Assembly (NCBI GenBank): GCA_025266875.1
Contig: JALLLT010000099.1
Coordinates: 1 to 43,917, forward strand
Direction of reading: 5' to 3'
DNA length: 43,917 nt
From: Fennellomyces sp. T-0311
Taxonomy: Eukaryota; Mucoromycota; Mucoromycetes; Mucorales; Lichtheimiaceae
Every line of letters begins with the position of its first letter. Positions within the stretch are counted from its first letter, which is position 1. This document shows, in pieces, positions 32,886-41,878 of the stretch. The notes under the pieces were generated by a model. It ran no database searches. It saw only the letters and a list, made by a program, of their open reading frames with translations, and was not told the DNA's origin. The translations under genes were made by a program, and so were the position numbers.

Positions 32886-33575
32886 ACCATATCGCATCAT
32901 CGACCCGATCTTGTATTTGGCAGCATCTTCATTGGATCGACACCGTTTGGTCAAATGGCGCATGCACTGGCTGCCTTCATATCCACTGAAGGACTGCGAA
33001 TGCGGTGCCACCGCTGCGCCAAGAGAACATTACGCCACTTGTCCATTATTACAACCACTGCGACATGAGTTACTTGAGGCATTCGGTACGATCCCGGAAC
33101 TACGGAAAGAGGAGCAAGATATAGACTATATCCTGAACAGATTACCGCGTTCTAATAGCGGCCTGACCCGAGGCAAATGGAAAACGACCTGGCCAGCACT
33201 TCTCCATGTCCTTAGGAAGATCGACAGGCTGAGCCACCCGAACGAGGATTACGATGATGACGAGCCGGCGCCAGAAGATGCCCTCCAAGGCAGCACATCC
33301 GAACTCACAAGAAACCACACATAGTGTGGCTTTTTCTTGTTTATCAAGCAACATCAACTCTTTGGCTGTAAGCCTCCATAGTTTCTTTTCTTTCTTGTTT
33401 TAATTCCTATCTTGTCACTTCTACCACCCCTGCCTGTCTTTTTCCCATTAGGGTTTTTTCAGACATGGCACACGCACTATCCTCTATACCTAAACATTCG
33501 TACCTCAAGGAAGCGACCATATACCTACAGGAGCAGGTCAAAAAGTCTTCCATAATAAAATCAATACTTTTCAAC
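32886..33575 (+). mobile_element. 5'-truncated LINE insertion with 14-bp TSD
   Basis: 690 bp flanked by the perfect direct repeat TAATCCGAAGTCTT (32872-32885 and 33576-33589). The frame to 33324 encodes the extreme C-terminus of a non-LTR retrotransposon ORF2: DRHRLVKWRMHWLP, then the zinc knuckle CECG...HYATC (CxC...HxxxC). A 3' UTR of about 250 bp follows, ending AATAAAATCAATAC without a long poly(A). Truncation at the 5' end and a long TSD are the usual outcome of target-primed reverse transcription. Confidence 0.82.
32911..33324 (+). pseudogene. LINE ORF2 C-terminal fragment (zinc knuckle)
   Basis: 137 codons preserved without a stop, ending in an acidic tail (NEDYDDDEPAPEDALQG). In fungal LINEs, especially in Mucoromycota, the segment after RNase H has this KWRMHWLP...CxC...HxxxC pattern. 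Endonuclease, RT and RNase H parts are absent. Confidence 0.75.
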
Positions 33576-34242
33576 TAATCCGAAGTCTTGGTCGTACTGG
33601 TCCTAACGCGAATCAGCGTGATACGCAGGCTTTATCTCCCGAAGATCATGTCAACACTTCGAGTAGTCAAGGTGATAGAAGTACTGTTGCAGCCAATGAT
33701 ACCACGGAGACAACAATCTACAATGCACACCACAATCCAGCTTCAAATTCAAGCAATGAGACTGACATACGACACCGGTATTATTATTTTTGGCGTCATG
33801 TATATGTCATTTTCTTGTTCTGATCTATACTACTAGTCCTCTATCTCAGGCATTACCGTCTGTAACCAACAGGTAAGTCGTTGGGTCGTGTAGTTAAAGG
33901 AAGCAAGCCGATCTTTTCTATTGGCCAAAGATATTATGGCGAGGGCACATCTATATGCCAATGCTAATCAGATCAAACTGCATCATTAGACTAAACTGAG
34001 ATGAGCAGTCTTCTGGAGCGGAAGAGTAAGTGCCAACATTGTATATTTGGATAACGAGCTCAGTGGTTTCTATGGTAGACGCGCAGGTGATGGACCAGCC
34101 ACCAAGAGACGCAGGTACTTATTCATTCGACGATCTGCACTCCATACTAAAACTTCCTCATCTCTTTAGAGTGGTCCAAAAGAACAAGTTGGCTCGCGTA
34201 CAAGGCTTGATGCAGCCCCGTCGTTCTCAAAGAAACTCTTAA
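33576..34242 (+). pseudogene. Unrecognised relic gene, 3' portion
   Basis: Resumes in the frame interrupted by the LINE: LIRSLGRTGPNANQRDTQAL, then a Ser/Thr/Asn-rich stretch up to ETDIRHR, with a possible donor at about 33778. A possible later exon ends at 34240-34242 (FDDLHSILKLPHLFRVVQ ... RRSQRNS). Exon joins are uncertain. 34243-34467 holds nothing recognisable. Confidence 0.35.
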
Positions 34243-34467
34243 GGTAGCATAGACAGCGGGTGGAATGGATAAATGAATGGTGAATTATTTGCAATGCTTA
34301 TCGATATAAATGGGAATAAAAATATAGAAGTGGCACACATATAGGAGTACATATTACAGTGATGGTATATAGAGCTATACATGAACCTCCATGGATCTTC
34401 CTGAATTTAATGCAATGAATCTTCCTGAAACTTACTGACACTACGTAGGTTCCTGAAAATCTATGAA

Positions 34468-35732
34468 GTGAAAGTTTTCATTCATTTCCATAGCTATACT
34501 GCTCATGGATATTCAGGAACTATCATGCACCTTGATGCAGCATTTGGGACATGGTGCGAGAGAATTCTTATGCAAGATTACTTTGACCCCAGCCCTCGAT
34601 ACGACGGAGTGTTCTTTCGAAGACGACATCGCATGAGACGCTCGTTATTTGTAGCTGTTATGCGCGAGCTGGAAAGCAAATATGTGTAGTTCCAGCAAAG
34701 ACCTGACGCCAAAGGAGCATTGTTCTTCCATCCATACGCGAAAGGAACTGCAGCAATGCGCATGTTGGCGTACGATGGACCGGCTGACGCTACCGACGAA
34801 TATTTGAAGATCGGCGCATCCACAGCAGCAGAATCGCTACAGCACTTTTGCACTGGTATAATCGAATGCTTCGGCGCCAAATATCTTAGATCGCCAAACG
34901 AAGAGGATTTAAAGAGATTACTGGCGGTTAATGAGCAACGAGGTTTCCCCGGTATGCTCTGATCGCTCGACTGCATGCATTGGGAATGGAAGAATTGTCC
35001 AAAAGGCTGGGAGGGCATGTATTCTGGAAAAGCAAAAAAGCCCACTGTCATTTTGGAAGCTGTTGCCTCCCATGACGTATGGATATGGCATTCCTTTTTT
35101 GGTGTTCCTGGTGCCTGCAATGACATTAATGTCTTGCATAAATCTCCCCTCTTTGATGATGTAATCCACAATCGCGCACCATCCATTCGATATATTGTCA
35201 ACGGCCATGAATACACCAAAGGGTACTATTTGGCCGACGGTATATATCCTGCTTGGGCCACACTTGTGAAAGCAATCCCTGCCCCTCAGGGTGAAAAAGA
35301 ACAGGTAAGTCGGTTAGTGTTATGCAATATGTATACGGAATCTGGGGCAGAATCATACAGTACTTTGCCAAGAGACAAGAGTCCGTCTGCAAGGATAGCG
35401 AACATGCTTTCGGTGTCCTCCAAGCCCGCTTTGGCATAGTTCGGCAACCTGCTCGTGTCTGGAACAAGGCAATTTCCGCAAATATCATGAAAGCATGCAT
35501 AATTTTGCACAATATGATTGTTGAGGACGAGCGTACAAAGTACCCGCGTCGCATAGCTGTTGAGGAGGACTATGATGCCAGCGAAACTTATTCTGTTGCA
35601 CCGTCTTATGTACGTGGAGGACCGTGCACAGATTATATATATCAATCCTGAATGAGGGAAGTACGCGATGAGAACACTCATATACAATTGCGCAAAGATC
35701 TTGTAGAGCATTTATCGAAACAATATGAATAG
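34468..35732 (+). pseudogene. PIF/Harbinger transposase, element 2, broken
   Basis: Probable coding from about 34525, two exons to 35304 and from 35361 to 35732, the intron position matching element 1. Blocks ILMQDYFDPSP, RHRMRRSLFVAV, ADATDEYLKIG, RGFPGML, SLDCMHWEWKNCP (first Asp), NDINVL (second Asp) and EHAFGVLQARF (Glu) match the element 1 transposase. In-frame stops: TAG 34687-34689, TGA 34960-34962 (Gly in element 1) and TGA 35649-35651. The N-terminal about 80 residues of element 1 have no counterpart, so the left end is probably lost. Not functional. Confidence 0.82.
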
Positions 35733-35773
35733 CCAAAAAGCAATATGTTTATTGATTCTTTTCGTTCCTATTC

Positions 35774-36706
35774 TTATTCCTGTTGCTGTTGCTGTTGCTC
35801 TTCCTGCATGATGGTTTTGGCTTGTTGAATTTCAAGCCAACAACGCGCTTGCTCTGTCATCTTCGAGGCATCGGCAAACATGATCTCTCGGTCGAGCTTC
35901 TTCTTCTGTAGCTCGACTAGCTCTTGTGCTGCAGTGGCGCTTTTCTCCAGGGCAGCTATACGCTGGGCCTCTGCTTCCTCGCGTTTCTTAGCGCGGATCA
36001 GTTCTTCTTCATCATCATCATCACCCACACGACCTCGCCTTTTGCCGACTCGGGCGGCTTTGGCTTTTTTCTGACCAATGGGCCGGCCTTCCTCTTCCGC
36101 TGGGTCAGACACCTCGTCGCTCTTCTTACCGACGATTGTCATCCACTTCTACTCTTTGCGCAAGACATCCCAGCAATGCTTCAACTTGAATAGCTTGGTG
36201 CCAGTCCAGTTGGCCGGAAGATTGATCTTGAAAACGTCGCAAGCGCGTTTGTACTATGACTTGAAGTTTAGCAACCTACGAACCGGTTCTTAAATCAAGT
36301 CTAATACTTTAGCATCCTCCGACTCATTGGCACCGCTAGGTGAATCACGAACGACTTGGTCCCAGCATCCTAAGAACCTTGAGCAATATCTCTGGACAGT
36401 AGACCAGCGGCTTTTGAAGGCTTTAAGGTCACGTTCTTTAGGATTGCCGTTCAAGTTAAACTTGTCCTCAATCTGTTTCCAAAACGTAACAGCCGTTTGG
36501 TCAGTTCCAACTACACTATTTTTAGTGGCAAGAAGCCACGAGTTGACCAAGTTCAAGTCCTCGCTTTCTTCCCAAAGAATATGAGGCTTTCGCTCATTTC
36601 CATTGTCATCCGAATCTGCAGCATTGTCCGAGATGACGATCGGGTTAGGGGCACTGGTTAGAGGGTTGGAGGGAGTGGTCACAGAGGCAGTAGAAGCAGT
36701 GGACAT
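35774..36706 (-). pseudogene. Myb/SANT-like partner gene of Harbinger 2, broken
   Basis: One - strand frame from ATG 36706 to 35774. The trihelix Myb block is ILWEESEDLNLVNSW, TVTFWKQIED... and FKSRWSTVQRYCSRFLG; then FKLKHCWDVL; then a basic region (GQKKAKAARVGKRRGRV), an Asp/Glu run and a long coiled coil ending in poly-Gln. Three stops interrupt it: TAA 36290-36292 and two TAGs between 36142 and 36260. The intron seen in the element 1 homologue is not obvious. It is convergent with the transposase, 42 bp apart. Confidence 0.75.
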
Positions 36707-36884
36707 ATTTGCGTGATTGAGAGAAAGAACTTTTACAGACTCAAAAAAAAAGTCTTTAACTTTAAAGACTTTTGCCAATTTTTTAAAGACTCAATATTAC
36801 AGTTCTTCTTTACAGTTCATCGCTGTACGAAGGCGACTTCAAAAAATCTGACTTTAAGTTAAAGATTTTGCAATTTTAAAGTCA

Positions 36885-36902
36885 CGGCTGTGGATGCTCT
36901 TA
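36885..36902. mobile_element. Right end of PIF/Harbinger element 2
   Basis: GCTGTGGATGCTC ends at 36899 and is followed by TTA (36900-36902). Read inward it is GAGCATCCACAG, like the left end of Harbinger 1. About 180 bp separates it from the Myb-like start codon. Confidence 0.5.
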
Positions 36903-37180
36903 TTAGCAAAAGCTGTACCGCAAGCACACAACAGTTGACGTATTTTAGCTATCTTCATCATATGTGTAGAATTATCCTTGAGTACTTTGGCCATTTTCTG
37001 TTTTTCTCCTTGAAGCTGGTAAGATTTTGCAACCACATATATTGATTTCATATATGTCTCAGTTTGCTGGATACTGCTTGCATTGTCTCCATTGCCTGGC
37101 CAATCATACGGTGTGTGAAACAAACATGTTGGAACGAGACATTGAGGACATGTGTATGTACTGGTACCGCTTCTCACAAT
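36903..37180. other. Short intergenic spacer
   Basis: 278 bp without a recognised feature, between the Harbinger 2 right end and the relic hAT left end. Confidence 0.4.
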
Positions 37181-37414
37181 TAGGGTATTGCATTTCGGGT
37201 ATTGGGTCAGGTATTGGCTGACCCGTACCCAGCTTTGAAGAAGTTGACCTGTACCCATAACAGACTCGTAAGATCCGAAGGCCCGTACCCGATACCTGAT
37301 ACCCGACCCGAGAAGAATAGATGCAATGACTTGGTACAATTAGCGAAAGTAATAATTTTTTAGGGAATTATTCTCTTCAGGACAGCACTCAAATATGAAA
37401 ATCATGGTAACGTC
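37181..37414 (+). mobile_element. Relic hAT (hAT-1 family), left end
   Basis: TAGGGTATTGCATTTCGGG starts a diverged version of the hAT-1 left end, with GACCCGTACCC / GGGTATTGGGTC words and then a GCAATGACTTGGTACAATTAGCG segment alignable with 6790-6820. The homology resumes at 39187 (hAT-1 from about 6870), so the mariner-like element is inserted in it. The right end was not found. Confidence 0.7.
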
Positions 37415-39186
37415 AAATCGGAAAAGATGCAACAAAATGAAAAATCGTGATTTCTCCGCCAATATGCGTCTGTTTCAAATGAAATAAAAATGGTATTGTA
37501 GGCTACTGTATAAATATTTTATATATCTAATTGTATGTTTTAATAAGTGCAAAGAAAGTATAGTTCTCTATATATAAAATGAAAAGATTAATTTTCGTTT
37601 TTTCTGAAAAATTTTAGAGATGGGGAACCAACCTAAAAATTATTCTTCGTTATACTCTTCACACTTCTGCACTGTCTTTTGCCAGAGGGAAAGGAGGCTA
37701 CGATCCTCAACTTGTGCAAAAAGCTTGTACAGTCGATGTGCAAGCTCTACCTCATTGTTCTCGAGGTCTGGGCTATAAGCCACTTGCTGCTTAGCGATTC
37801 CCCAGAGCCCTTCAATTGGTTGAAGCTTGCAGTGGTATGGTGGCGTCTTCATAACTCTATGACCATACTTGTTTGCGATGTTGTACACGGCGTAGTTGGG
37901 TGGGTACTCATCACGTATACTCTTGAGCTTTTCGAGCATCATTGCTCTGGTTATGCGATTGTTTGCATTAGGCGTTGGCAGTGCAACTCGGTTGTCATGA
38001 TACCAATCCTGAATTTCTGTTGAATTTGCTTGTGAAGTGGGCAATGGGTTGATCTTACGGAAATGGTATTTTGCACCGTCCATATGAATATCACACTCCC
38101 TATACTTCTTCTTCAACTTATCGCATAGTCTTTCGAATATGTTCTCAAACATTGCTGCGTTGAAATTGCCATGGTAATCGTGGTAATCTGGCGTAACCTT
38201 TGCATCTTTGACACATTTTGGGAGGTCAGCCCACTTCTCCGCAGTATTTCTTGTTGCAGGACGACCACGCTTCATGCCTGCGGATTGGATATGCCATGTG
38301 CCATTCACTGACCAGATGAGCACATTCTCCTCAACAATCTCGGCAGCAAGGTGATAGCAGTGTACTTTATGTACAACAATCGCTCCAAAAATCACCAGCA
38401 TTGGTTTACGTTCTCCTTCCTTAACAGGTTCTTCACCTGGAACAAACCACGTTTGTTTGGCATGGTGATCCAAATGGCAATAAAACTCGTCCAAGAAAAC
38501 CTCAGGCCTTGTTGGCAACCCATCATTGTTTAGGTTGGCGAGGCGTCGCTCGATATACTTCTGCCGATAGGCCACCACTTCCTCACTATCATGCAAGATA
38601 CTTTGACGATTTCCTTTTCCGTATCGTAATCCTGCCTTCTTCATGTCCTCCTTCATGACCGTAAGACCAGGTGCGTCATAGCCGTTGTCGATAAGGTGTT
38701 GACGCATACGTCTTGCAGTGAGAGGCTGACTGTTTTGGCAGTTGGTATTGGTGAAATCACGCATTACGTTGACATAATCTTCATCAAGCACCTTCTTTGG
38801 TCGGCCGATTTGCTTGGATTCATCGAGTGATTTCTCCCCATTGGAATAGGCGATGATAGATCGTGCCGTGCTGTCTCCAACGCCAAGGACTTTACGTAAC
38901 AGCTTACAGAAGTCAAACTGCTGAGGGTAGACACCAGCCTCTTGTAACTGCTTCATATATCGAAAAACTCGAATGAAGGAGATCCATTCATCTCTTTTAA
39001 TTGGTGCTTGAGAGCGGGTTAAATCGATTGTCGACATGTTTGTGAAGTGAAATGGATATCAAACGAAAGCGTTACGCGTCAGGAACATAAAAATTTTTAT
39101 TTCAAGCGGCTAAAATGTCTCCCTGGTCATGTTCTATTAATGCGAACTTTTTTGACCCGGAGTTCTCATTGCATCTTTTCCGATTT
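37415..39186 (-). mobile_element. Tc1/mariner-like element inside the relic hAT
   Basis: 1,772 bp bounded by perfect 18-bp inverted repeats AAATCGGAAAAGATGCAA (37415-37432) and its complement (39169-39186). It contains one uninterrupted transposase gene on the - strand. The TA duplication expected for this superfamily is not evident at these edges, so the real termini may be slightly offset. Confidence 0.78.
37640..39037 (-). CDS. Tc1/mariner-like (IS630/DDE_3) transposase, intact
   Basis: Single-exon ORF of 465 residues. An N-terminal helix-turn-helix half (residues about 20-140, including GDSTARSIIAYS, QIGRPKKV and ARRMRQHL) precedes the catalytic domain. Candidate acidic residues: D183 in VFLDEFYCHL, D320 in CDIHMDGAKYH and E409 in CKLQPIEGLWGIAK. 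The D320-E409 spacing is 88 residues, far longer than the 34-39 of classic Tc1/mariner, though the motifs around each residue are typical. Start ATG 39037 sits about 130 bp inside the right TIR. No frameshift or stop. It could be an active cut-and-paste transposase; its host element lies inside an older hAT. Confidence 0.9.
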   Translation of the reverse strand: MSTIDLTRSQAPIKRDEWISFIRVFRYMKQLQEAGVYPQQFDFCKLLRKVLGVGDSTARSIIAYSNGEKSLDESKQIGRPKKVLDEDYVNVMRDFTNTNCQNSQPLTARRMRQHLIDNGYDAPGLTVMKEDMKKAGLRYGKGNRQSILHDSEEVVAYRQKYIERRLANLNNDGLPTRPEVFLDEFYCHLDHHAKQTWFVPGEEPVKEGERKPMLVIFGAIVVHKVHCYHLAAEIVEENVLIWSVNGTWHIQSAGMKRGRPATRNTAEKWADLPKCVKDAKVTPDYHDYHGNFNAAMFENIFERLCDKLKKKYRECDIHMDGAKYHFRKINPLPTSQANSTEIQDWYHDNRVALPTPNANNRITRAMMLEKLKSIRDEYPPNYAVYNIANKYGHRVMKTPPYHCKLQPIEGLWGIAKQQVAYSPDLENNEVELAHRLYKLFAQVEDRSLLSLWQKTVQKCEEYNEE

Positions 39187-39521
39187 ATCTTTATTGGTGA
39201 AAAATGGATATATGCCAGTGTGAAACAGATATGTGTTGGTGTGAAATGGAATGGATTAGAAACAAATGCAGAATTTTAAGGCATTAGCATACGTCAAAAA
39301 GATGTGTCTTATTTATTGTTGCAAATGTCGCACGTCATAATCATGAGAAGCTAGTAACTGAAATGGAGATGTAAATGGGGTTGAAAAGTCGAGGCTGCAT
39401 TGCTGAAGGCGATGCACTTGGTATCAGCAAGAAACAAAAGCGTTGTGGCTGATTAATTAATTGGCGGAATTAAGGGTCTGTCACCAAGTTATTAATCTTG
39501 TGTAAGAATAAAAAGTTTCAG

Positions 39522-39599
39522 AAAAGGGCTCATCGTTGGTGCGCGAGCATCGAGATACAATGTGTACTCGACGACTGTGCACCAGTGATGAGCCCTTTT
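39522..39599. repeat. Long hairpin H1 (pre-miRNA-like)
   Basis: 78 nt folding symmetrically: the first 24 base pairs are unbroken (AAAAGGGCTCATC... with AGCCCTTTT at the far end), including four G:U pairs, followed by four mismatched/paired positions and five more pairs around the loop ATACAATGTGTA. Shares the loop TACAAT.TGTACTCGA with H2. Confidence 0.7.
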
Positions 39600-40149
39600 T
39601 TGCATTTATATGAGACGACTGTGCATATGTATGGTATCATAAGTGAAAAATGCAAATGGCTGCCTTGTATCGCTATGGCTGAAACATAAACGAGGTTGAC
39701 ATAATTGGTGTTTCTGATATCAATATGTTTGATAAGTTTGTGAAGTGCGAACTGCTCTGGTTTGTGTACTAATTCAGTACGTCTACATAAAGCACAATAG
39801 CAACGGCGTCATATCAACAATAAGACATAGAAAAAGGTGCAATGCTATATGTCGTTAATGCCGAATTCATAACAGAAGAAACTGGCGTGAGGAACCAAAT
39901 GGGGCAGGGAGTAGAGATTGTAATGTTGTGCGGATTGCTATTCCTGTTCCTGGCGGCGATTGTGAGAAACCAGAACTATCTGAAACAAAGAGTCGCTGGT
40001 AGAGGGAACTGGCAGGATTATTAATAATTATGATGAAGTTTTGGGAGCATCGCATAATTAATGTTGTTTTGAATGGGATTGTTGAGTTGGGGATTAAAAA
40101 GGAGTGTCGCGGTTGATATCACACTCATTACCTTGCTATTTTGAAAATC

Positions 40150-40222
40150 AGAAGCCCATTGCTATATGTGCAAAATCGGTACGTACAATATGTACTCGAG
40201 GCGCATATAGTGATGGGCTTCT
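40150..40222. repeat. Long hairpin H2 (pre-miRNA-like)
   Basis: 73 nt: a 22-bp stem starting AGAAGCCCAT with three G:U pairs, a small internal loop, TCG/CGA and GTAC/GTAC pairs, and a 9-nt loop GTACAATAT. Related to H1 in loop and in the 5' context (TCAGAA), but the stems differ. Confidence 0.72.
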
Positions 40223-40688
40223 ATGCGTTTGGTAGCTTGAGCGCGTAACATTGGTATTGAGTGACATTAATATGTTGTAAAGTACTGACATCGTTATATA
40301 TTGTTGCTGTTTGATACGACCTGCGAGTTTATCCGCTGTCAAAATCCGCATAAACATTCACTGCACATTGCTATAACTAAAACAAAGGGTATGATCCATC
40401 CGATTGGTGCACCTGGTTTCATAATGTTTGATCCAGGCTTAAACTAATGCAAAAACTGATGGGAACCACTTGAATTTATTGTAAAGGAGTGCATCCATCC
40501 ACTTCGTTAAACATAATGAACAGTAACAATTATCCACGATGACACGATGCAACCGATTGGTTTCTATGAAAGAGTATGTGGTTCTGGTACGATCCGTTCA
40601 TCATCACTATAAATACGAGAGTCACTTATCAGTAAAGACACCATCACTTGTGATACATTATCCAGTTCCACTTGCATTAACTGTAACC

Positions 40689-41057
40689 ATGTCCTACAAC
40701 GCCGGCTCCTCCAGCTCCAGCTCCAGCTCCAGCTCCAGCTCCAACCAACGCTTTGATGAAGAGGAATTGATCTTGACTCCCCAAGAGGTAATCTCATTCT
40801 TGGTTTGATAGTGATCGTGATACTTATCAGATCCTTCTATACAGCAAGCATTTATCAACGATGAAGAAACGTTGGATGATGACGTTGACAGCGTCGTCGT
40901 TGATGAGGAACCTGCAAGCCTTGAGTCCAACGCGTCGTCGAGTTCTGGAGGATCTTGGATTCTTCATGGCAACTCATCGGAAAAATTGTTGAGGCTTGAA
41001 ACCCTTCAGAAGGCTTTAACTTTCTTTGTTACCTTGACGGTATTGAAAAGGCTATAA
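40689..41057 (+). pseudogene. Truncated hAT-1-family transposase, N-terminal 103 residues
   Basis: Two exons, 40689-40787 and 40845-41057, with the intron at the same codon as the first intron of hAT-1. The protein starts MSYNAG, a 12-Ser run from an AGCTCC microsatellite, FDEEELILTPQE, an acidic exon 2 start (AFINDEETLDDD), EEPASLES, then SWILHGN, which aligns with the SWIIHGK that opens the BED finger in hAT-1. After that the sequence leaves the homology and stops. The finger and catalytic core are missing, through deletion. The frame and splice sites are still intact. Confidence 0.65.
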
Positions 41058-41060
41058 ATG

Positions 41061-41309
41061 TTGATATAGTCCGTTGAACATTAAAGTGCTTCAAATTTAA
41101 GCCATAATGTTCAGTGCATTTCCTAAATTTACTAAACACTCTGTAAATATTCATGTGCTATATTCAAGCCCTTTTTAAGCTTGCAAAGCCGGTTGGAGCA
41201 GCTATTTGCTTTAAAACGCTTTATTGCACACCGTATCGATATTACTTCATCAGTTTATTGGCACCGTCTTCTTATACGTACGCACCGAAAAAGACATATG
41301 TAAAAATGT
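41061..41309. other. Spacer after truncated hAT gene
   Basis: AT-rich. AAACACTCTGTAAATA resembles the hAT-1 3' region (CCACTCTGTAAATA, near 10068), but no right TIR is present. No gene. Confidence 0.35.
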
Positions 41310-41878
41310 CTATTGTGTATCATCGCTATCATCGTTATCATCGCTTTCATCTTCATCTTCCCCGTCTTCGTCGTCGCTTTCACTTCCCACTGCAGGTATG
41401 GCATTGTAATCCCAATCAACTTTTGTCTGTAACGTTGGGGTACATCCTCTTTTGTTGAACCAGGAACTTCGATCGGCATCATGGTTGAGCAGATATTGGT
41501 CGAATACAACATCACCTACAGCTAATGAGAAATATTGACGGGATGAGAAGTCTGGCACAATTGAGATAGAACGCTGGATTCGGGTGACATCTGCGATGAA
41601 GAGGCCGTTGTAATTGTAGTGCAAAGCTTGCTTAAGTACTTCGAAACCACTTTTATGCTCTTTGTTTTGCGATACAAATTCCCGTGCAAGAGCGAGGTAA
41701 AGATCTTGACCACGATATATACACTTGAAAAGCAACATCAATTGGCCATATTTGCTGGTTTCTCCATAATCAAAGAATGCAAAGCCTTTTTGTTCTCGGT
41801 TGAAAAAACTCTCGTGCGTTCTGATCCGATCATCAACAGTACTTCCATCGCTTTCAAAATAGTCATGAATGGTCAGAG
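41310..41878 (-). pseudogene. C-terminal coding fragment interrupted by hAT-1 copy B
   Basis: About 189 codons on the - strand, open from the hAT-1 insertion point (41878) to a stop at 41310. Segments include KYGQLMLLFKCIYRGQDLYL, SGFEVLKQALHYNYNG, RSISIVPDFSSRQYFSLAVG and FDQYLLNHDADRSSWFNKR, with an Asp/Glu-rich tail. The layout recalls the C-terminal region of large fungal tnp2/Plavaka-like transposases (compare VEKFQTIEIFGQTYRS in tnp2-2), but I cannot assign it with certainty. Its upstream part should lie beyond the hAT copy, outside the window. Confidence 0.5.

Larger units (their letters stand above)
39187..40688 (+). other. Leader region of relic hAT, with two hairpin insertions
   Basis: The first 240 bp align with hAT-1 copy A (about 6870-7100). 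After that the region is about 600 bp longer than in hAT-1 and contains two related long hairpins, 39522-39599 and 40150-40222. No ORF is supported. Confidence 0.5.

Noticed and set aside
39169..39186. TA target duplication of the mariner-like element
   Set aside because: The bases outside the 18-bp TIRs are GTC at the left and ATC at the right. No TA pair is present, so none is claimed.
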